Positions 29,065-38,346 are shown, counted from the first letter of the stretch. The stretch: 64,000 bases of DNA from Oryzisolibacter propanilivorax (GCF_900103645.1 NZ_FNHP01000001.1:434001-498000), one strand, 5' to 3'. Notes: generated from the sequence alone by a model not told the origin. Made by a program: numbers and translations.

Positions 29065-31575
29065 ATGAGAGCCATCGAACTGCTGCGCCAGCGCCTGGCC
29101 GCGCTGCGCCTGCGCCTGGCGCCCCTGGCACGCCGGCCGCAGCGCTGGCTGTCGCCGCACGGCCTGGCCTGGGGCGCCGCGGCGCTGGCCGTGGCCGGCG
29201 TGCTGTACCTGCTGGTGCTGACGCTGCTCACGCCGTCCATCCGCGACATCCGCAAGGCCAAGGGCGAGCAGCCCGCGCAGCTGGTGTCCACCGACGGGCG
29301 GCTGCTGGCCGAGTACAAGTGGGTCAACCGCGAATGGGTGCCGCTGGCGGCTATCGCCCCGGCGGTGGTCGATGCACTGATCGCCACCGAGGACCACCGC
29401 TTCTACCAGCACTGGGGCATGGACTGGCGCCGCACCCTGGCCGCGGTGGTGCGCACCGCCGGCGGCGACCGCCAGGGCGGCTCGACCATCACCCAGCAGC
29501 TGGCGCGCAACCTGTACCCAGAGGAGATCGGCCGCGCGCCCACGCTCAACCGCAAGCTGAAGGAAGCCATCACGGCGCTGAAGATCGAATGGAGCTATTC
29601 CAAGGACGAGATCCTGGAAACCTACCTCAACACCGTGCCGTTCCTCTACAACGCCTACGGCATCGAGATGGCCGCGCGCACCTATTTCGACAAGTCGGCG
29701 GGCAAGCTGGGCGTGCTGGAGAGCGCCACGCTGATCGGCATGCTCAAGGGCACGGCCTACTACAACCCGGTGCTCAACCCCGAGCGCGCGCAGGACCGGC
29801 GCAACACCGTGCTGGCGCAGATGAAAAAGCGCGGCAAGCTGGAGCCGGCCGAGTACGACAAGCTGGTGCGCCGCCCGCTGCGCATCCGCTTCGAGCGCCA
29901 GAGCGAGGTCGGGGGCCTGGCGCCACACTTGGCGCAGCAGCTCAAGCGCCAGCTGATCGAATGGTCGGATCGCAACGGCTACAGCCTGTACGCCGACGGG
30001 CTGGTCATCCGCACCACCATCGACGGGCAGCTGCAAGAGCTGGCGACGAAGGCCGTGCAGCAGCACGGCCGCACGCTGCAGCGCGTGGCCGATGGCGCCT
30101 GGGCCGGGCGCGGCGTGTGGAACGCCAGGAACCCGCTGGTGCAGCAGCTGGTGCGCGAATCGAACACCTTCGCCAAAGCGGTGGAGGGCGGCGAGAGCGA
30201 GGAGGCGGCGCTGGAACGCCTGCTGGCCGATGCCAGCTTCCTGCAGGAGCTGCGCGCCGCGCGCACGCGGGTGCAGGCCGGCTTCCTGGCGCTGGAGCCA
30301 GGTACAGGCGCCGTGCGTGCCTGGGTGGGCAGCCGCGACTACGCCGCCGACCCGTTCGACCACGTGCAGGCGGCGCGGCGCCAGCCGGGCTCGACCTTCA
30401 AGCCCTTCGTTTATGGCGCCGCCTTCGCCCAGGGCCGGCGGCCGGATGAGACGCTGCTGGATACCGCCGTGGAGATTCCGCTGCCCGGCGGCCATGTCTG
30501 GCGCCCGCGCGACGGCAATGCCGCGCCCAGCGAAATGCCGATGACCCTGGCCGACGGCCTGGCGTACTCCAAGAACACCATCACCGCGCAGCTGATGACG
30601 CAGGTCGGCCCACAGCGCGTGGCGCAGCTGGCGCGCGCCATGGGCGTGCGCGAGTCGCCGCTGGAAGCGGTGCCGGCCCTGGCCCTGGGCACCAGCGACG
30701 TGACGCTGAAGGAAATGGCCGCTGCCTACGGCACCATCGCCAGCGGCGGGCGCTACCACGCGCCGTACATCATCACGCGCATCGAGGACGCCAGCGGCCG
30801 CGTGCTGCAAGAATTCGTCCCGCCCGCGCCCGAGCAGGCGCTGGCCACCGGCGCGGCCCAGCAGCTGCGTGACGCCCTGCGCGGAGTGGTGGACAAGGGC
30901 ACGGCCACGGCCATCCGCAGCCGCTACGGCATCACCGCCGACGTGGCCGGCAAGACCGGCACCACCCAAGGCAACACCGATGGCTGGTTCATCCTGATGC
31001 ACCCGCAGTTGGTAGCGGGCGCCTGGGTCGGCTTCAACGACGCGCGCATCACCCTGCGCAGCGACCACTGGGGCCAGGGCGCGCAAAGTGCCTTGCCCAT
31101 CGTGGGCGAATTTTTCCGCCAGGCGCTGCGCACCAAGGTGCTGGATGCGAAAGTGCGCTTCGTGGACGAAGCCGACCGCAGCTGGAGCAGCCGCGCCGGC
31201 GAGGCCGTGGATGCGCTGCGCCACTGGGCCTACGACCTGTTCGGTAACCCCGCGCCGGTGCAAGACAAAGGCGCCGGGCCGCAGTCGCCCGAGCCGCAGC
31301 GGATACCCCCGCCTGCGCCGCCCGAGGAGCGCCCGGAGATCAGCGAGGCCCCGCTGCTGCCACTGGAAAGCGTTCCGCCACGCCCGGCGGCGCCGCCGGT
31401 GTGGGTGCTGTCCCCGGAAGAAGCGCCCGCGCCGGAGCCAGGAGTGGTGGTGCCTACCCTGCCCGCGCCCATCCAGGGCGAGGTGCTGCCGCCGGGCGAC
31501 GGCTACGGCCCTATCCCGGGCCGGGTGGTGGCGCCCGGCACGGTATTTCCGACGCCGCTGCCGCCGCAGCGCTGA
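29065..31575 (+). CDS. Class A penicillin-binding protein (bifunctional PBP1-type)
   Basis: Polymerises and cross-links peptidoglycan. The 836-residue protein has an N-terminal TM helix (GLAWGAAALAVAGVLYLLVL), a GT51 transglycosylase domain (IATEDHRFYQHWGMDW, GGSTITQQLARNLYP, KEAITALKIEWSYSKDEILE) and a transpeptidase domain with SxxK in RQPGSTFKPFVYG, SxN in AYSKNTITAQ and KTG in VAGKTGTTQGNTDG. The ~110-residue C-terminal tail is Pro/Glu-rich. A TTG at 29047 would extend it by six codons, but that codon lies in the palindromic element, so the ATG at 29065 is preferred. Which PBP1 subtype it is cannot be decided. Confidence 0.93.
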   Translation: MRAIELLRQRLAALRLRLAPLARRPQRWLSPHGLAWGAAALAVAGVLYLLVLTLLTPSIRDIRKAKGEQPAQLVSTDGRLLAEYKWVNREWVPLAAIAPAVVDALIATEDHRFYQHWGMDWRRTLAAVVRTAGGDRQGGSTITQQLARNLYPEEIGRAPTLNRKLKEAITALKIEWSYSKDEILETYLNTVPFLYNAYGIEMAARTYFDKSAGKLGVLESATLIGMLKGTAYYNPVLNPERAQDRRNTVLAQMKKRGKLEPAEYDKLVRRPLRIRFERQSEVGGLAPHLAQQLKRQLIEWSDRNGYSLYADGLVIRTTIDGQLQELATKAVQQHGRTLQRVADGAWAGRGVWNARNPLVQQLVRESNTFAKAVEGGESEEAALERLLADASFLQELRAARTRVQAGFLALEPGTGAVRAWVGSRDYAADPFDHVQAARRQPGSTFKPFVYGAAFAQGRRPDETLLDTAVEIPLPGGHVWRPRDGNAAPSEMPMTLADGLAYSKNTITAQLMTQVGPQRVAQLARAMGVRESPLEAVPALALGTSDVTLKEMAAAYGTIASGGRYHAPYIITRIEDASGRVLQEFVPPAPEQALATGAAQQLRDALRGVVDKGTATAIRSRYGITADVAGKTGTTQGNTDGWFILMHPQLVAGAWVGFNDARITLRSDHWGQGAQSALPIVGEFFRQALRTKVLDAKVRFVDEADRSWSSRAGEAVDALRHWAYDLFGNPAPVQDKGAGPQSPEPQRIPPPAPPEERPEISEAPLLPLESVPPRPAAPPVWVLSPEEAPAPEPGVVVPTLPAPIQGEVLPPGDGYGPIPGRVVAPGTVFPTPLPPQR

Positions 31576-31763
31576 GGGCGTGGTTCCGGTATCGGCGTGA
31601 AGGGGTGCGGGTTGCGGATCGGGACAGGCCGCGGGGCGCAGGCGGCGGCGCTGTGCCGACTACGGACACCGACGCGGAGCGACCGGGGCCGCTGCCCCGC
31701 ATCCGCATCGGGCTCCTGCACACGTTCCCAGGCTGCAGGCTGGGCGCTTCGGCAATCGCCATT
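31576..31763. other. Intergenic spacer with no recognised feature
   Basis: GC-rich sequence between the converging PBP and Nudix genes. Short frames exist on both strands but lack ribosome binding sites and resemble no family I know. I see no tRNA, promoter or strong hairpin until the palindromic element that follows. Confidence 0.5.
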
Positions 31764-31821
31764 CCGCTATCGAATAAGTAGCTGCGTGCCATTGTCCGAC
31801 AAGGGCTGGGCTGGGTTTTCC
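31764..31821 (+). repeat. Dispersed palindromic element copy 7
   Basis: CCGCTATCGAATAAGTAGCTG, split as GCTATCGAATAAG then TAGCTG, then GCCATTGT / ACAAGGGC (one mismatch in eight), then TGGGCTGGGTTTTCC. It lies between the converging PBP and Nudix genes. Confidence 0.7.
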
Positions 31822-31855
31822 TGGTTAATTGAACGCGCTCGACCGCGCGGCGCGG

Positions 31856-32419
31856 TCACACGATGTCGATGCAGTGCACGCCGAAGTGCCCGGTGCGCCG
31901 GTCGGCGAAGTAGCGCTCCAGCGTCGCGCGCACCGTACGAAAGGCGATCTGCTCCCACGGGATCTCGTCTTCGCTGAACAGCCGTGCCTCGATGGTCTCG
32001 TGCCCGGGGTTGAAGCGGTCGCTGTGCAGCGTGGCGAGGTAGAACAGGTGTACCTGGCCGACCGACGGCACGTTCAGCAGCGAGAACAGCGGCCCCAGCG
32101 TGACCTGCGCGCCGGCCTCCTCGTCGGTCTCGCGCAGCGCGCCCTGGGCGGTGGTTTCCTCCAGCTCCATGAAGCCCGCCGGCAGCGTCCACTTGCCCCA
32201 GCGCGGCTCGATGTTGCGCTGGCACAGCAGCACGCGCTCGCCCAGCACCGGCAGGGTGCCGACCACGTTCAGGGGGTTCTCGTAGTGGATGGTGCCGCAG
32301 GCGCTGCAGATGGCACGCTGGCGCGTGTCGCCATCGTCGGGCACCCGGTACGCGGTCGGTGCACCGCACTCGCGGCAATGGCGGATGGGCGGACGGCGGG
32401 GTGGCGCACCGGTCTTCAC
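31856..32419 (-). CDS. Nudix hydrolase with N-terminal zinc ribbon
   Basis: A 187-residue Nudix protein. The first ~45 residues hold a zinc ribbon (HCRECGAPTAYRVPDDGDTR, then CSACGTIHYENP), as in NADH-pyrophosphatase-like proteins. The Nudix box is GFMELEETTAQGALRETDEE followed by AGAQV, matching G-x5-E-x7-RE-x2-EE-x-G except Thr at one hydrophobic position. It probably cleaves a nucleoside diphosphate derivative; substrate unknown. The GTG at 32419 overlaps the stop of the FAH-family gene (GTGA), so the two are coupled; no ATG fits. Confidence 0.9.
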   Translation of the reverse strand: MKTGAPPRRPPIRHCRECGAPTAYRVPDDGDTRQRAICSACGTIHYENPLNVVGTLPVLGERVLLCQRNIEPRWGKWTLPAGFMELEETTAQGALRETDEEAGAQVTLGPLFSLLNVPSVGQVHLFYLATLHSDRFNPGHETIEARLFSEDEIPWEQIAFRTVRATLERYFADRRTGHFGVHCIDIV

Positions 32420-33111
32420 GCCAGCTCCAGGCGCAGGCCTTCCAGGCCGTCGATGCCGGCCTCCAGCAGGTCGCCGCGCTGCACCGCGCCGACGCCGGCC
32501 GGCGTGCCGGTGAAGACCAGGTCGCCCGGCTGCAGCGTCCAGGCCGACGACAGGTGCTCGAGCGTCTCGGCGATGCTCCAGATCAGCTGATCCAGGCTGC
32601 CGCGCTGGCGCTGCTGGCCATTCACATGCAGCCAGATGCCGGCGTGCTGAATGTCGCCCGCCTGTGCGGCAGGCGTGATGGGGCCGATGGGCGCGCTGGC
32701 GTCGAAGCCCTTGGCGATGCACCAGGGCCGGCCCTGCTGCTTCATCTGCGCCTGCAGGTCGCGGCGCGTCATGTCCAGGCCGACGGCGTAGCCCCAGACA
32801 TGCGCCAGGGCATCGGCGGCGCGGATGTTTCGGCCGCCCTGGCCGATGGCCAGGACCAGCTCCACCTCGTGGTGCAGGTCGGCGGTAAGCGTGGGGTAGG
32901 GCAGGCGGCCGGTGGTGCCCGAAGGCACCGGCACGATGGCGTCGGCCGGCTTCATGAAGAAAAACGGCGGCTCGCGCCCGGAAAAGCCCATCTCGCGGGC
33001 GTGCTCGGCGTAGTTGCGGCCTACGCAGTAGATGCGGCGCACGGGAAAGCGCGCGTCGCGGCCGGTGACGGGCACCGACGGCACTTCGGCAGGGGGGATC
33101 ACATGGCGCAT
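32416..33111 (-). CDS. Fumarylacetoacetate hydrolase (FAH) family protein
   Basis: A 231-residue metal-dependent enzyme of the FAH superfamily. It shows RRIYCVGRNYAEHAREMG, the metal-binding HHEVELVLAIG, the conserved GLDMTRRDLQAQMKQQGRPW, GFDASAPIGP and TPAGVGAVQRGD. Members hydrolyse or decarboxylate acylpyruvate-type compounds; the short form resembles acylpyruvases and oxaloacetate decarboxylases. The exact substrate is not determinable. Its ATG is 27 nt from the divergent pgeF start, and its stop is coupled to the Nudix gene. Confidence 0.92.
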   Translation of the reverse strand: MRHVIPPAEVPSVPVTGRDARFPVRRIYCVGRNYAEHAREMGFSGREPPFFFMKPADAIVPVPSGTTGRLPYPTLTADLHHEVELVLAIGQGGRNIRAADALAHVWGYAVGLDMTRRDLQAQMKQQGRPWCIAKGFDASAPIGPITPAAQAGDIQHAGIWLHVNGQQRQRGSLDQLIWSIAETLEHLSSAWTLQPGDLVFTGTPAGVGAVQRGDLLEAGIDGLEGLRLELA

Positions 33112-33138
33112 GATGCGGTTTGGATTGGCAATCGAACG

Positions 33139-34035
33139 ATGACCGGCGCAGTGTGCCACGCAGCGCCGCCCCACCTGGCCTGGACCGCTATCGTGAATCA
33201 CCTGCCCCCGCACCCCGACTGGATCGTTCCCGACTGGCCCGCCCCGGCGCGCGTGCGCGCGCTGTGCACCACGCGGCGCGGCGGCGTCAGCGCGGCGCCG
33301 TTCGACAGCCTGAACCTGGGCCTGTCCACCGGCGACAGGCCAGCCGCCGTCGCTGCCAACTGGGCTGCGGTGGAGGCGGCGCTGCACGGCGGGCGCGCCG
33401 GCGCAGCGGTGCGCCCGGTGCGGCTGGACCAAGTGCACGGCACGCGCGTGCTGCAGCTCGGGCCGGGCACGCAGGAGCGCCAGCCGGCGGACGCCGCCGC
33501 CACCCGCGCCAGCGGCATCGCCTGCGTAGCCCTGGCTGCCGACTGCCTGCCGGTCCTGCTGGCCGACCGCGCTGGCACGCAGGTCGCGGCCGCGCATGCC
33601 GGCTGGCGCGGGCTGGCCGCCGGCGTGCTGGACAATGCCGTGGCCTGTTTTTCCGCCCTGGACCGTGAAAACAAAGGGCTTTTAGCTATCGAAAATGGAG
33701 CATTGGGGGGCGATGAAGTGCTGGCCTGGATCGGCCCTGGCATCGGCCCGCAGGCATTCGAGGTGGGGCCGGAGGTGCGTGCCGCCTTCCTGGCGCATGA
33801 CCCCGCTGCCGCACTGCACTTCCAGGCAGCAGCCGGCGGGAAGTACTGGGCCGACCTGGCCGGGCTGGCACGCCAGCGCCTGCGCGCCGCCGGGGTGCGG
33901 CACATCCACGGCAACGATGGCTCGCTCGCCTGGTGCACCTTCGCCAACGCGTCACGGTTCTTCTCGTACCGGCGCGACCACGCCGCCCTCGGCGGCACCG
34001 GTCGGATGGCCGCCCTGGTCTGGCTGGCCGATTGA
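33139..34035 (+). CDS. pgeF: Peptidoglycan editing factor PgeF / purine nucleoside phosphorylase family
   Basis: Copper/zinc 'laccase-domain' family (YfiH/PgeF), reported to remove wrong muropeptide precursors and to act on purine nucleosides. The 298 residues carry the metal ligands in LDQVHGTRV, AADCLPVLL, AAAHAGWRGLAAGVL and WCTFANASRFFSYRRDH. An in-frame GTG at 33193 is an alternative start. Between CFSALD and EVLAWIGPG an extra stretch (ENKGLLAIENGALGG) is encoded by a palindromic-element copy; from memory E. coli YfiH is about 16 residues shorter at this point. The last 84 nt overlap a convergent small membrane-protein gene. Confidence 0.93.
   Translation: MTGAVCHAAPPHLAWTAIVNHLPPHPDWIVPDWPAPARVRALCTTRRGGVSAAPFDSLNLGLSTGDRPAAVAANWAAVEAALHGGRAGAAVRPVRLDQVHGTRVLQLGPGTQERQPADAAATRASGIACVALAADCLPVLLADRAGTQVAAAHAGWRGLAAGVLDNAVACFSALDRENKGLLAIENGALGGDEVLAWIGPGIGPQAFEVGPEVRAAFLAHDPAAALHFQAAAGGKYWADLAGLARQRLRAAGVRHIHGNDGSLAWCTFANASRFFSYRRDHAALGGTGRMAALVWLAD
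33667..33705 (-). repeat. Dispersed palindromic element copy 8, inside pgeF
   Basis: Plus-strand reading: ACAAAGGGCTTTTAGCTATC, then GAAAATGGAGCA. This matches the ACAAGGGC arm, AGCTAT box and AATAGGAGCA end of the family. It is in frame and coincides with an apparent insertion relative to E. coli YfiH. Confidence 0.7.
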
Positions 34036-34275
34036 CGCCGGCGCGGCGGCGTCTGCCTGCTGCTGCACATGGGCCTGCTGTTCCTGTGCCTCGCGCTGGC
34101 GGCGCGCGCGCTTGCGCCCCGGTGTGCCCAGGATGTAGAGCACGATGGACAGGGGCAGCAGCCCGTAGAGCACGAACGTGACGATCGCCCCCAGCACGCT
34201 GCCATTGGCCGCGGTGGCCTCGGCCAGGGCCATCATTAGCGTCACGTACAGCCAGGCAATGGCAACCAGATACAT
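33952..34275 (-). CDS. Small membrane protein of unknown function
   Basis: A 107-residue protein with two hydrophobic segments (YLVAIAWLYVTLMMALAEA, residues 2-20, and GAIVTFVLYGLLPLSIVLYI, about 29-48), then a basic stretch GRKRARRQRE and a Gln/Ala/Gly-rich tail. The two-helix part looks like a conserved Burkholderiales protein; the tail is read antisense to the last 84 nt of pgeF and may be poorly constrained. It is divergent from phaC. No function can be given. Confidence 0.7.
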   Translation of the reverse strand: MYLVAIAWLYVTLMMALAEATAANGSVLGAIVTFVLYGLLPLSIVLYILGTPGRKRARRQREAQEQQAHVQQQADAAAPASIGQPDQGGHPTGAAEGGVVAPVREEP

Positions 34276-34423
34276 GTCTTTTATCAGGGTTTGCGAGAGG
34301 ATGGGCCCCGGTTAGAGTGCTCGAGGCCTTGGTCGTTTCTGCGGTGCGTCACAATGGTGACAAGCGCGCTATACGGGCTGGCCTATGCCGTGTATACGCA
34401 AAGCACATGCAAGGAGGCGGACC

Positions 34424-36136
34424 ATGAATTCTGACGCAGGCTGGGCCGAAAGCGCCCGGCAATGGCAAGAGATGATCGGTGATGGCTGGAGCCGGATGAT
34501 GGCGACACTGCAGCCGCCGGACCTGGGTTCGCTCTCGGCCGCCGTGCGGCCGCAGCCGCCGGTCAACTTCGACCCGGAAAAGCTGGCCCAGCTGCAGGAG
34601 CAGTACCTGCAGGACGCCCGTGCGCTGTGGACCCAGGGCCCGGCCGCCCTCGCCAGCGACAAGCCCGACCGGCGCTTCGCCGGCGAGAGCTGGGCGCACA
34701 ACCCGCTGTCGGCCTACGCCGCCGCGTTGTACCAGCTGCAGTCGCGCACCTTCAACGGCCTGGTCGACGCAATGCTGGCCGACGACAAGACGCGCGCGCG
34801 CATCCGCTTCGCCGTCGACCAGTGGCTGGCGGCCATGGCGCCCAGCAACTTTCTGGCGCTGAACCCGGAAGCGCAGCAAAAGGCGCTGGAAACTCAGGGC
34901 GAGAGCATCGCCAAGGGCATGGCCAACCTGCTGCGCGACATGCGCCAGGGCCGCATCTCGATGACCGACGAGAGCGGTTTCCAGGTCGGGCGCAACGTGG
35001 CCAGCAGCGAAGGCGCAGTGGTGTTCGAGAACGAGTTGTTCCAGCTGCTGGAGTTCAAGCCGCTGACGCCCAAGGTGCACGAGCGGCCGTTCCTGATGGT
35101 GCCGCCGTGCATCAACAAGTACTACATCCTGGACCTGCAGCCAGCCAATTCGCTGATTCGCTACGCCGTCTCCCAGGGCCACCGTACCTTCGTGGTCAGC
35201 TGGCGCAACCCGGACGAGAGCCTGGCGAGCAAGACCTGGGACGACTACATCGAAGGCGCCGTACTGCGCGCCATCGAAACGGTGGGCAATATTGCCGGCA
35301 GCGAGCAGATCAACGCCCTGGGCTTCTGCGTCGGCGGCACTATGCTGGCCAACGCGCTGGCGGTGCTGGCCGCGCGCGGCGAGGACCCGGTGGCCAGCGC
35401 CACGTTCCTGACGACGCTGCTGGACTTCCGTGACCCTGGCATCCTGGACGTCTTCATCGACGAGAACTTCGTGCGCCTGCGCGAGCTGCAGATGGGCAAG
35501 GGCGGGCTGATGAAGGGCCAGGACATGGCCAGTACCTTCAGCTTCCTGCGGCCCAACGACCTGGTCTGGAACTACGTCGTGGGCAACTACCTGAAGGGCG
35601 AGACGCCACCGGCGTTCGACCTGCTGTACTGGAACGGCGACGCGACCAACCTGCCCGGGCCGTTCTACGCGTCGTACCTGCGCAACTTCTACCTGGAAAA
35701 CCGCCTGGTGCGCCCCGGCGCGCTCACCGTCTGCGGCGAAAAGCTGGACCTGAACCGGGTGCGCCTGCCGGTCTATGTCTACGGCTCGCGCGAGGACCAC
35801 ATCGTGCCGATCGACGCCGCCTACGCCTCCACCCAGGTGCTGCCGGGCAACAAGCGCTTCGTCGCCGGGGCGTCCGGGCACATCGCCGGCGTCATCAACC
35901 CGCCGGCGGCCAGGAAGCGCAGCCACTGGGTGCGGGACGACGGCCAGTTCCCCGCCAGCTTCGACGCCTGGCTGGAGAGCGCCACGCAGGTGCCCGGCAG
36001 CTGGTGGGACGACTGGGCCGGCTGGCTCGCCTCGCACGCCGGCAAGCAGATCGCCGCACCCAAGGCTTACGGCCGCGGCAAGGCCTACCAGGCCATTGAG
36101 CCCGCGCCCGGCCGCTACGTGCTGCAAAAGGCCTGA
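34424..36136 (+). CDS. phaC: Class I poly(R)-hydroxyalkanoic acid synthase
   Basis: Polymerises (R)-3-hydroxyacyl-CoA into storage polyester at the granule surface. The 570 residues have the N-terminal class I domain and an alpha/beta hydrolase domain with the lipase-like box GFCVGGT (Cys302), Asp458 in GSREDHIVP and His486 in GASGHIAGV, the catalytic triad. The ATG at 34424 has a strong GGAGG 8 nt upstream. phaA and phaB follow on the same strand, giving the complete short-chain PHB pathway. A GTCAC-N4-GTGAC inverted repeat about 80 nt upstream is a possible control site. Confidence 0.97.
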   Translation: MNSDAGWAESARQWQEMIGDGWSRMMATLQPPDLGSLSAAVRPQPPVNFDPEKLAQLQEQYLQDARALWTQGPAALASDKPDRRFAGESWAHNPLSAYAAALYQLQSRTFNGLVDAMLADDKTRARIRFAVDQWLAAMAPSNFLALNPEAQQKALETQGESIAKGMANLLRDMRQGRISMTDESGFQVGRNVASSEGAVVFENELFQLLEFKPLTPKVHERPFLMVPPCINKYYILDLQPANSLIRYAVSQGHRTFVVSWRNPDESLASKTWDDYIEGAVLRAIETVGNIAGSEQINALGFCVGGTMLANALAVLAARGEDPVASATFLTTLLDFRDPGILDVFIDENFVRLRELQMGKGGLMKGQDMASTFSFLRPNDLVWNYVVGNYLKGETPPAFDLLYWNGDATNLPGPFYASYLRNFYLENRLVRPGALTVCGEKLDLNRVRLPVYVYGSREDHIVPIDAAYASTQVLPGNKRFVAGASGHIAGVINPPAARKRSHWVRDDGQFPASFDAWLESATQVPGSWWDDWAGWLASHAGKQIAAPKAYGRGKAYQAIEPAPGRYVLQKA

Positions 36137-36184
36137 GCGCCTGCATCCTTTTCCTCACCGCCACACAACGAACGAAAGCCAGCC

Positions 36185-37366
36185 ATGCAACAGGACATCG
36201 TCATCGTCTCCGCCGTACGCACGCCCGTGGGCAAGTTCGGCGGCGCTCTCGCCAAGGTGCCCGCCACCGAACTGGGCGCCACCGTCATCAAGGAAGCCCT
36301 GGCACGCGCCAAGGTAGCGCCCGACCAGGTGGGCGAAGTCATCATGGGCCAGGTGTTGGCGGCCGGCGTCGGCCAGAACCCGGCGCGCCAGGCCATGATG
36401 AAGGCCGGCATTGCCAAGGAAACCCCGGCGCTGACCATCAACGCCGTCTGCGGCTCGGGCCTGAAGGCGGTGATGCTGGCGGCCCAAGCTGTGGCCACGG
36501 GCGACAGCGAGATCGTCGTCGCCGGCGGCCAGGAGAACATGAGCCTGTCGCCGCACGTGCTGAACGGCTCGCGCGACGGCCAGCGCATGGGCGACTGGAA
36601 GATGACCGACACCATGATCGTCGACGGCCTGTGGGACGTGTACAACCAGTACCACATGGGCATTACCGCCGAGAACGTCGCCAAGCAACACGGCGTGAGC
36701 CGCGAGGCGCAGGACGCGCTGGCCCTCTCCAGCCAGCAAAAGGCCGCCGCGGCGCAGGACGCCGGCCGCTTCAAGGACGAGATTGTCCCTGTGCAGATTC
36801 CGCAAAGGAAGGGTGACCCGGTCAATTTCGACCAGGACGAGTACCTGAACCGCAAGACCAACGCCGAAGCCCTGGCCGGCCTGCGTCCGGCCTTCGACAA
36901 AGCCGGCTCGGTCACCGCGGGCAATGCCTCGGGCATCAACGACGGCGCCGCCGCCGTGGTGGTCATGAGCGCCGCCAAGGCCAAGGAGCTGGGCCTGACG
37001 CCGCTGGCGCACATCCGCGCCTACGCCAGTACCGGCCTGGACCCGGCCACCATGGGCATGGGCCCGGTGTCGGCGTCGCGCAAGACGCTGGAGCGCGCCG
37101 GCTGGAAAGTGGATGACGTGGACCTGTTCGAGCTGAACGAGGCCTTCGCTGCCCAGGCCTGCGCGGTCAACCAGGAACTGGGCACCGACCCGGCCAAGGT
37201 CAACGTCAACGGCGGCGCGATCGCCATCGGCCACCCCATCGGCGCGTCGGGCTGCCGCATCCTGGTCACGCTGCTGCACGAAATGCAGCGCCGCGGCGCC
37301 AAGAAGGGCCTGGCTGCGCTGTGCATCGGCGGCGGCATGGGTGTGGCCATGGCGCTGGAGCGTTGA
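36185..37366 (+). CDS. phaA: Acetyl-CoA C-acetyltransferase (beta-ketothiolase)
   Basis: Condenses two acetyl-CoA to acetoacetyl-CoA, the first step of PHB synthesis. The 393 residues contain nucleophile Cys89 in [12 protein letters not shown], His350 in [14 protein letters not shown] and Cys380 in [10 protein letters not shown]. The gene lies 48 nt after phaC, consistent with a phaCAB operon. Because of the adjoining propionate pathway elsewhere in the window, a thiolase with broader specificity (making 3-ketovaleryl-CoA) is possible but not shown. Confidence 0.97.
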   Translation: MQQDIVIVSAVRTPVGKFGGALAKVPATELGATVIKEALARAKVAPDQVGEVIMGQVLAAGVGQNPARQAMMKAGIAKETPALTINAVCGSGLKAVMLAAQAVATGDSEIVVAGGQENMSLSPHVLNGSRDGQRMGDWKMTDTMIVDGLWDVYNQYHMGITAENVAKQHGVSREAQDALALSSQQKAAAAQDAGRFKDEIVPVQIPQRKGDPVNFDQDEYLNRKTNAEALAGLRPAFDKAGSVTAGNASGINDGAAAVVVMSAAKAKELGLTPLAHIRAYASTGLDPATMGMGPVSASRKTLERAGWKVDDVDLFELNEAFAAQACAVNQELGTDPAKVNVNGGAIAIGHPIGASGCRILVTLLHEMQRRGAKKGLAALCIGGGMGVAMALER

Positions 37367-37471
37367 CGCGCGCTACTTGGCGATTCAGTGTTTGTCAGCA
37401 AGCCATCCGCAAGCAAGCCTGGTTAGAGTGACCAGGCCCACAGATTCCACCATTCACAAGGAGAGGCAAAA

Positions 37472-38209
37472 ATGAGCCAGAAAGTAGCGTACGTCACCGG
37501 CGGCATGGGAGGCATCGGCACCGCCATCTGCCAGCGCCTGCACAAGGAAGGCTTCAAGGTCATCGCCGGCTGCGGCCCGACGCGCGACTACCAGAAGTGG
37601 CTGGACGAGCAGAAGGCGCAGGACTACACCTTCTATGCATCGGCCGGCAACGTGGGCGACTGGGATTCCACGGTGGCGGCCTTCGACAAGGCCAAGGCCG
37701 AGCATGGCCAGATCGACGTGCTGGTGAACAACGCCGGCATCACGCGCGACCGCATGTTCCTGAAGATGACGCGCGAAGACTGGGATGCGGTGATCGAGAC
37801 CAACCTGAACTCCATGTTCAACGTGACCAAGCAGGTCGTCGCTGGCATGGTGGAAAAGGGCTGGGGCCGGATCATCAACATCTCCAGCGTGAACGGCGCG
37901 AAGGGCCAGGCCGGGCAGACCAACTACTCGGCCGCCAAGGCCGGCATGCACGGCTTCAGCATGGCGCTGGCGCAGGAGCTGGCCACCAAGGGCGTCACCG
38001 TGAATACTGTCTCGCCCGGCTACATCGGCACCGACATGGTCAAGGCCATCCGCCCGGATGTGCTGGAAAAAATCGTCGGCACCGTGCCCGTGAAGCGCCT
38101 GGGCGAGCCCAGCGAAATCGCCTCCATCATCGCTTGGCTGGCCAGCGAAGAGGGCGGCTACGCCACCGGCGCCGAATTCTCGGTCAACGGCGGCCTGCAC
38201 ATGAACTGA
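37472..38209 (+). CDS. phaB: Acetoacetyl-CoA reductase (NADPH)
   Basis: Short-chain dehydrogenase that reduces acetoacetyl-CoA to (R)-3-hydroxybutyryl-CoA. The 245 residues show the cofactor motif VTGGMGGIGTAIC, NNAGITRD, catalytic Ser in NISSVNG and YxxxK in NYSAAKAG, and the C-terminal AEFSVNGGLHMN typical of PhaB. The ATG at 37472 has AAGGAG upstream. A 105-nt gap without obvious hairpin separates it from phaA. A strong two-way terminator follows. Confidence 0.97.
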   Translation: MSQKVAYVTGGMGGIGTAICQRLHKEGFKVIAGCGPTRDYQKWLDEQKAQDYTFYASAGNVGDWDSTVAAFDKAKAEHGQIDVLVNNAGITRDRMFLKMTREDWDAVIETNLNSMFNVTKQVVAGMVEKGWGRIINISSVNGAKGQAGQTNYSAAKAGMHGFSMALAQELATKGVTVNTVSPGYIGTDMVKAIRPDVLEKIVGTVPVKRLGEPSEIASIIAWLASEEGGYATGAEFSVNGGLHMN

Positions 38210-38229
38210 TTGCGCATTGCGCCAGGACG

Positions 38230-38260
38230 ACAAAAAACCCGCCGCGGCGGGTTTTTTTCA
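38230..38260. terminator. Bidirectional intrinsic terminator after phaB
   Basis: AAAAAACCCGCC-GCGGCGGGTTTTTTT: a GC-rich stem flanked by A- and T-runs, so it can stop transcription from phaB (+) and from the small minus-strand unit that converges on it. Confidence 0.85.
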
Positions 38261-38346
38261 TGGGGCCTGAAAGGCGGTAGTAAGGGGAATGGCGCCGGCC
38301 ATATGGGATGGGGGCAGGCCGGGCGCCGGGGCCCGCGCCGTAGCGC

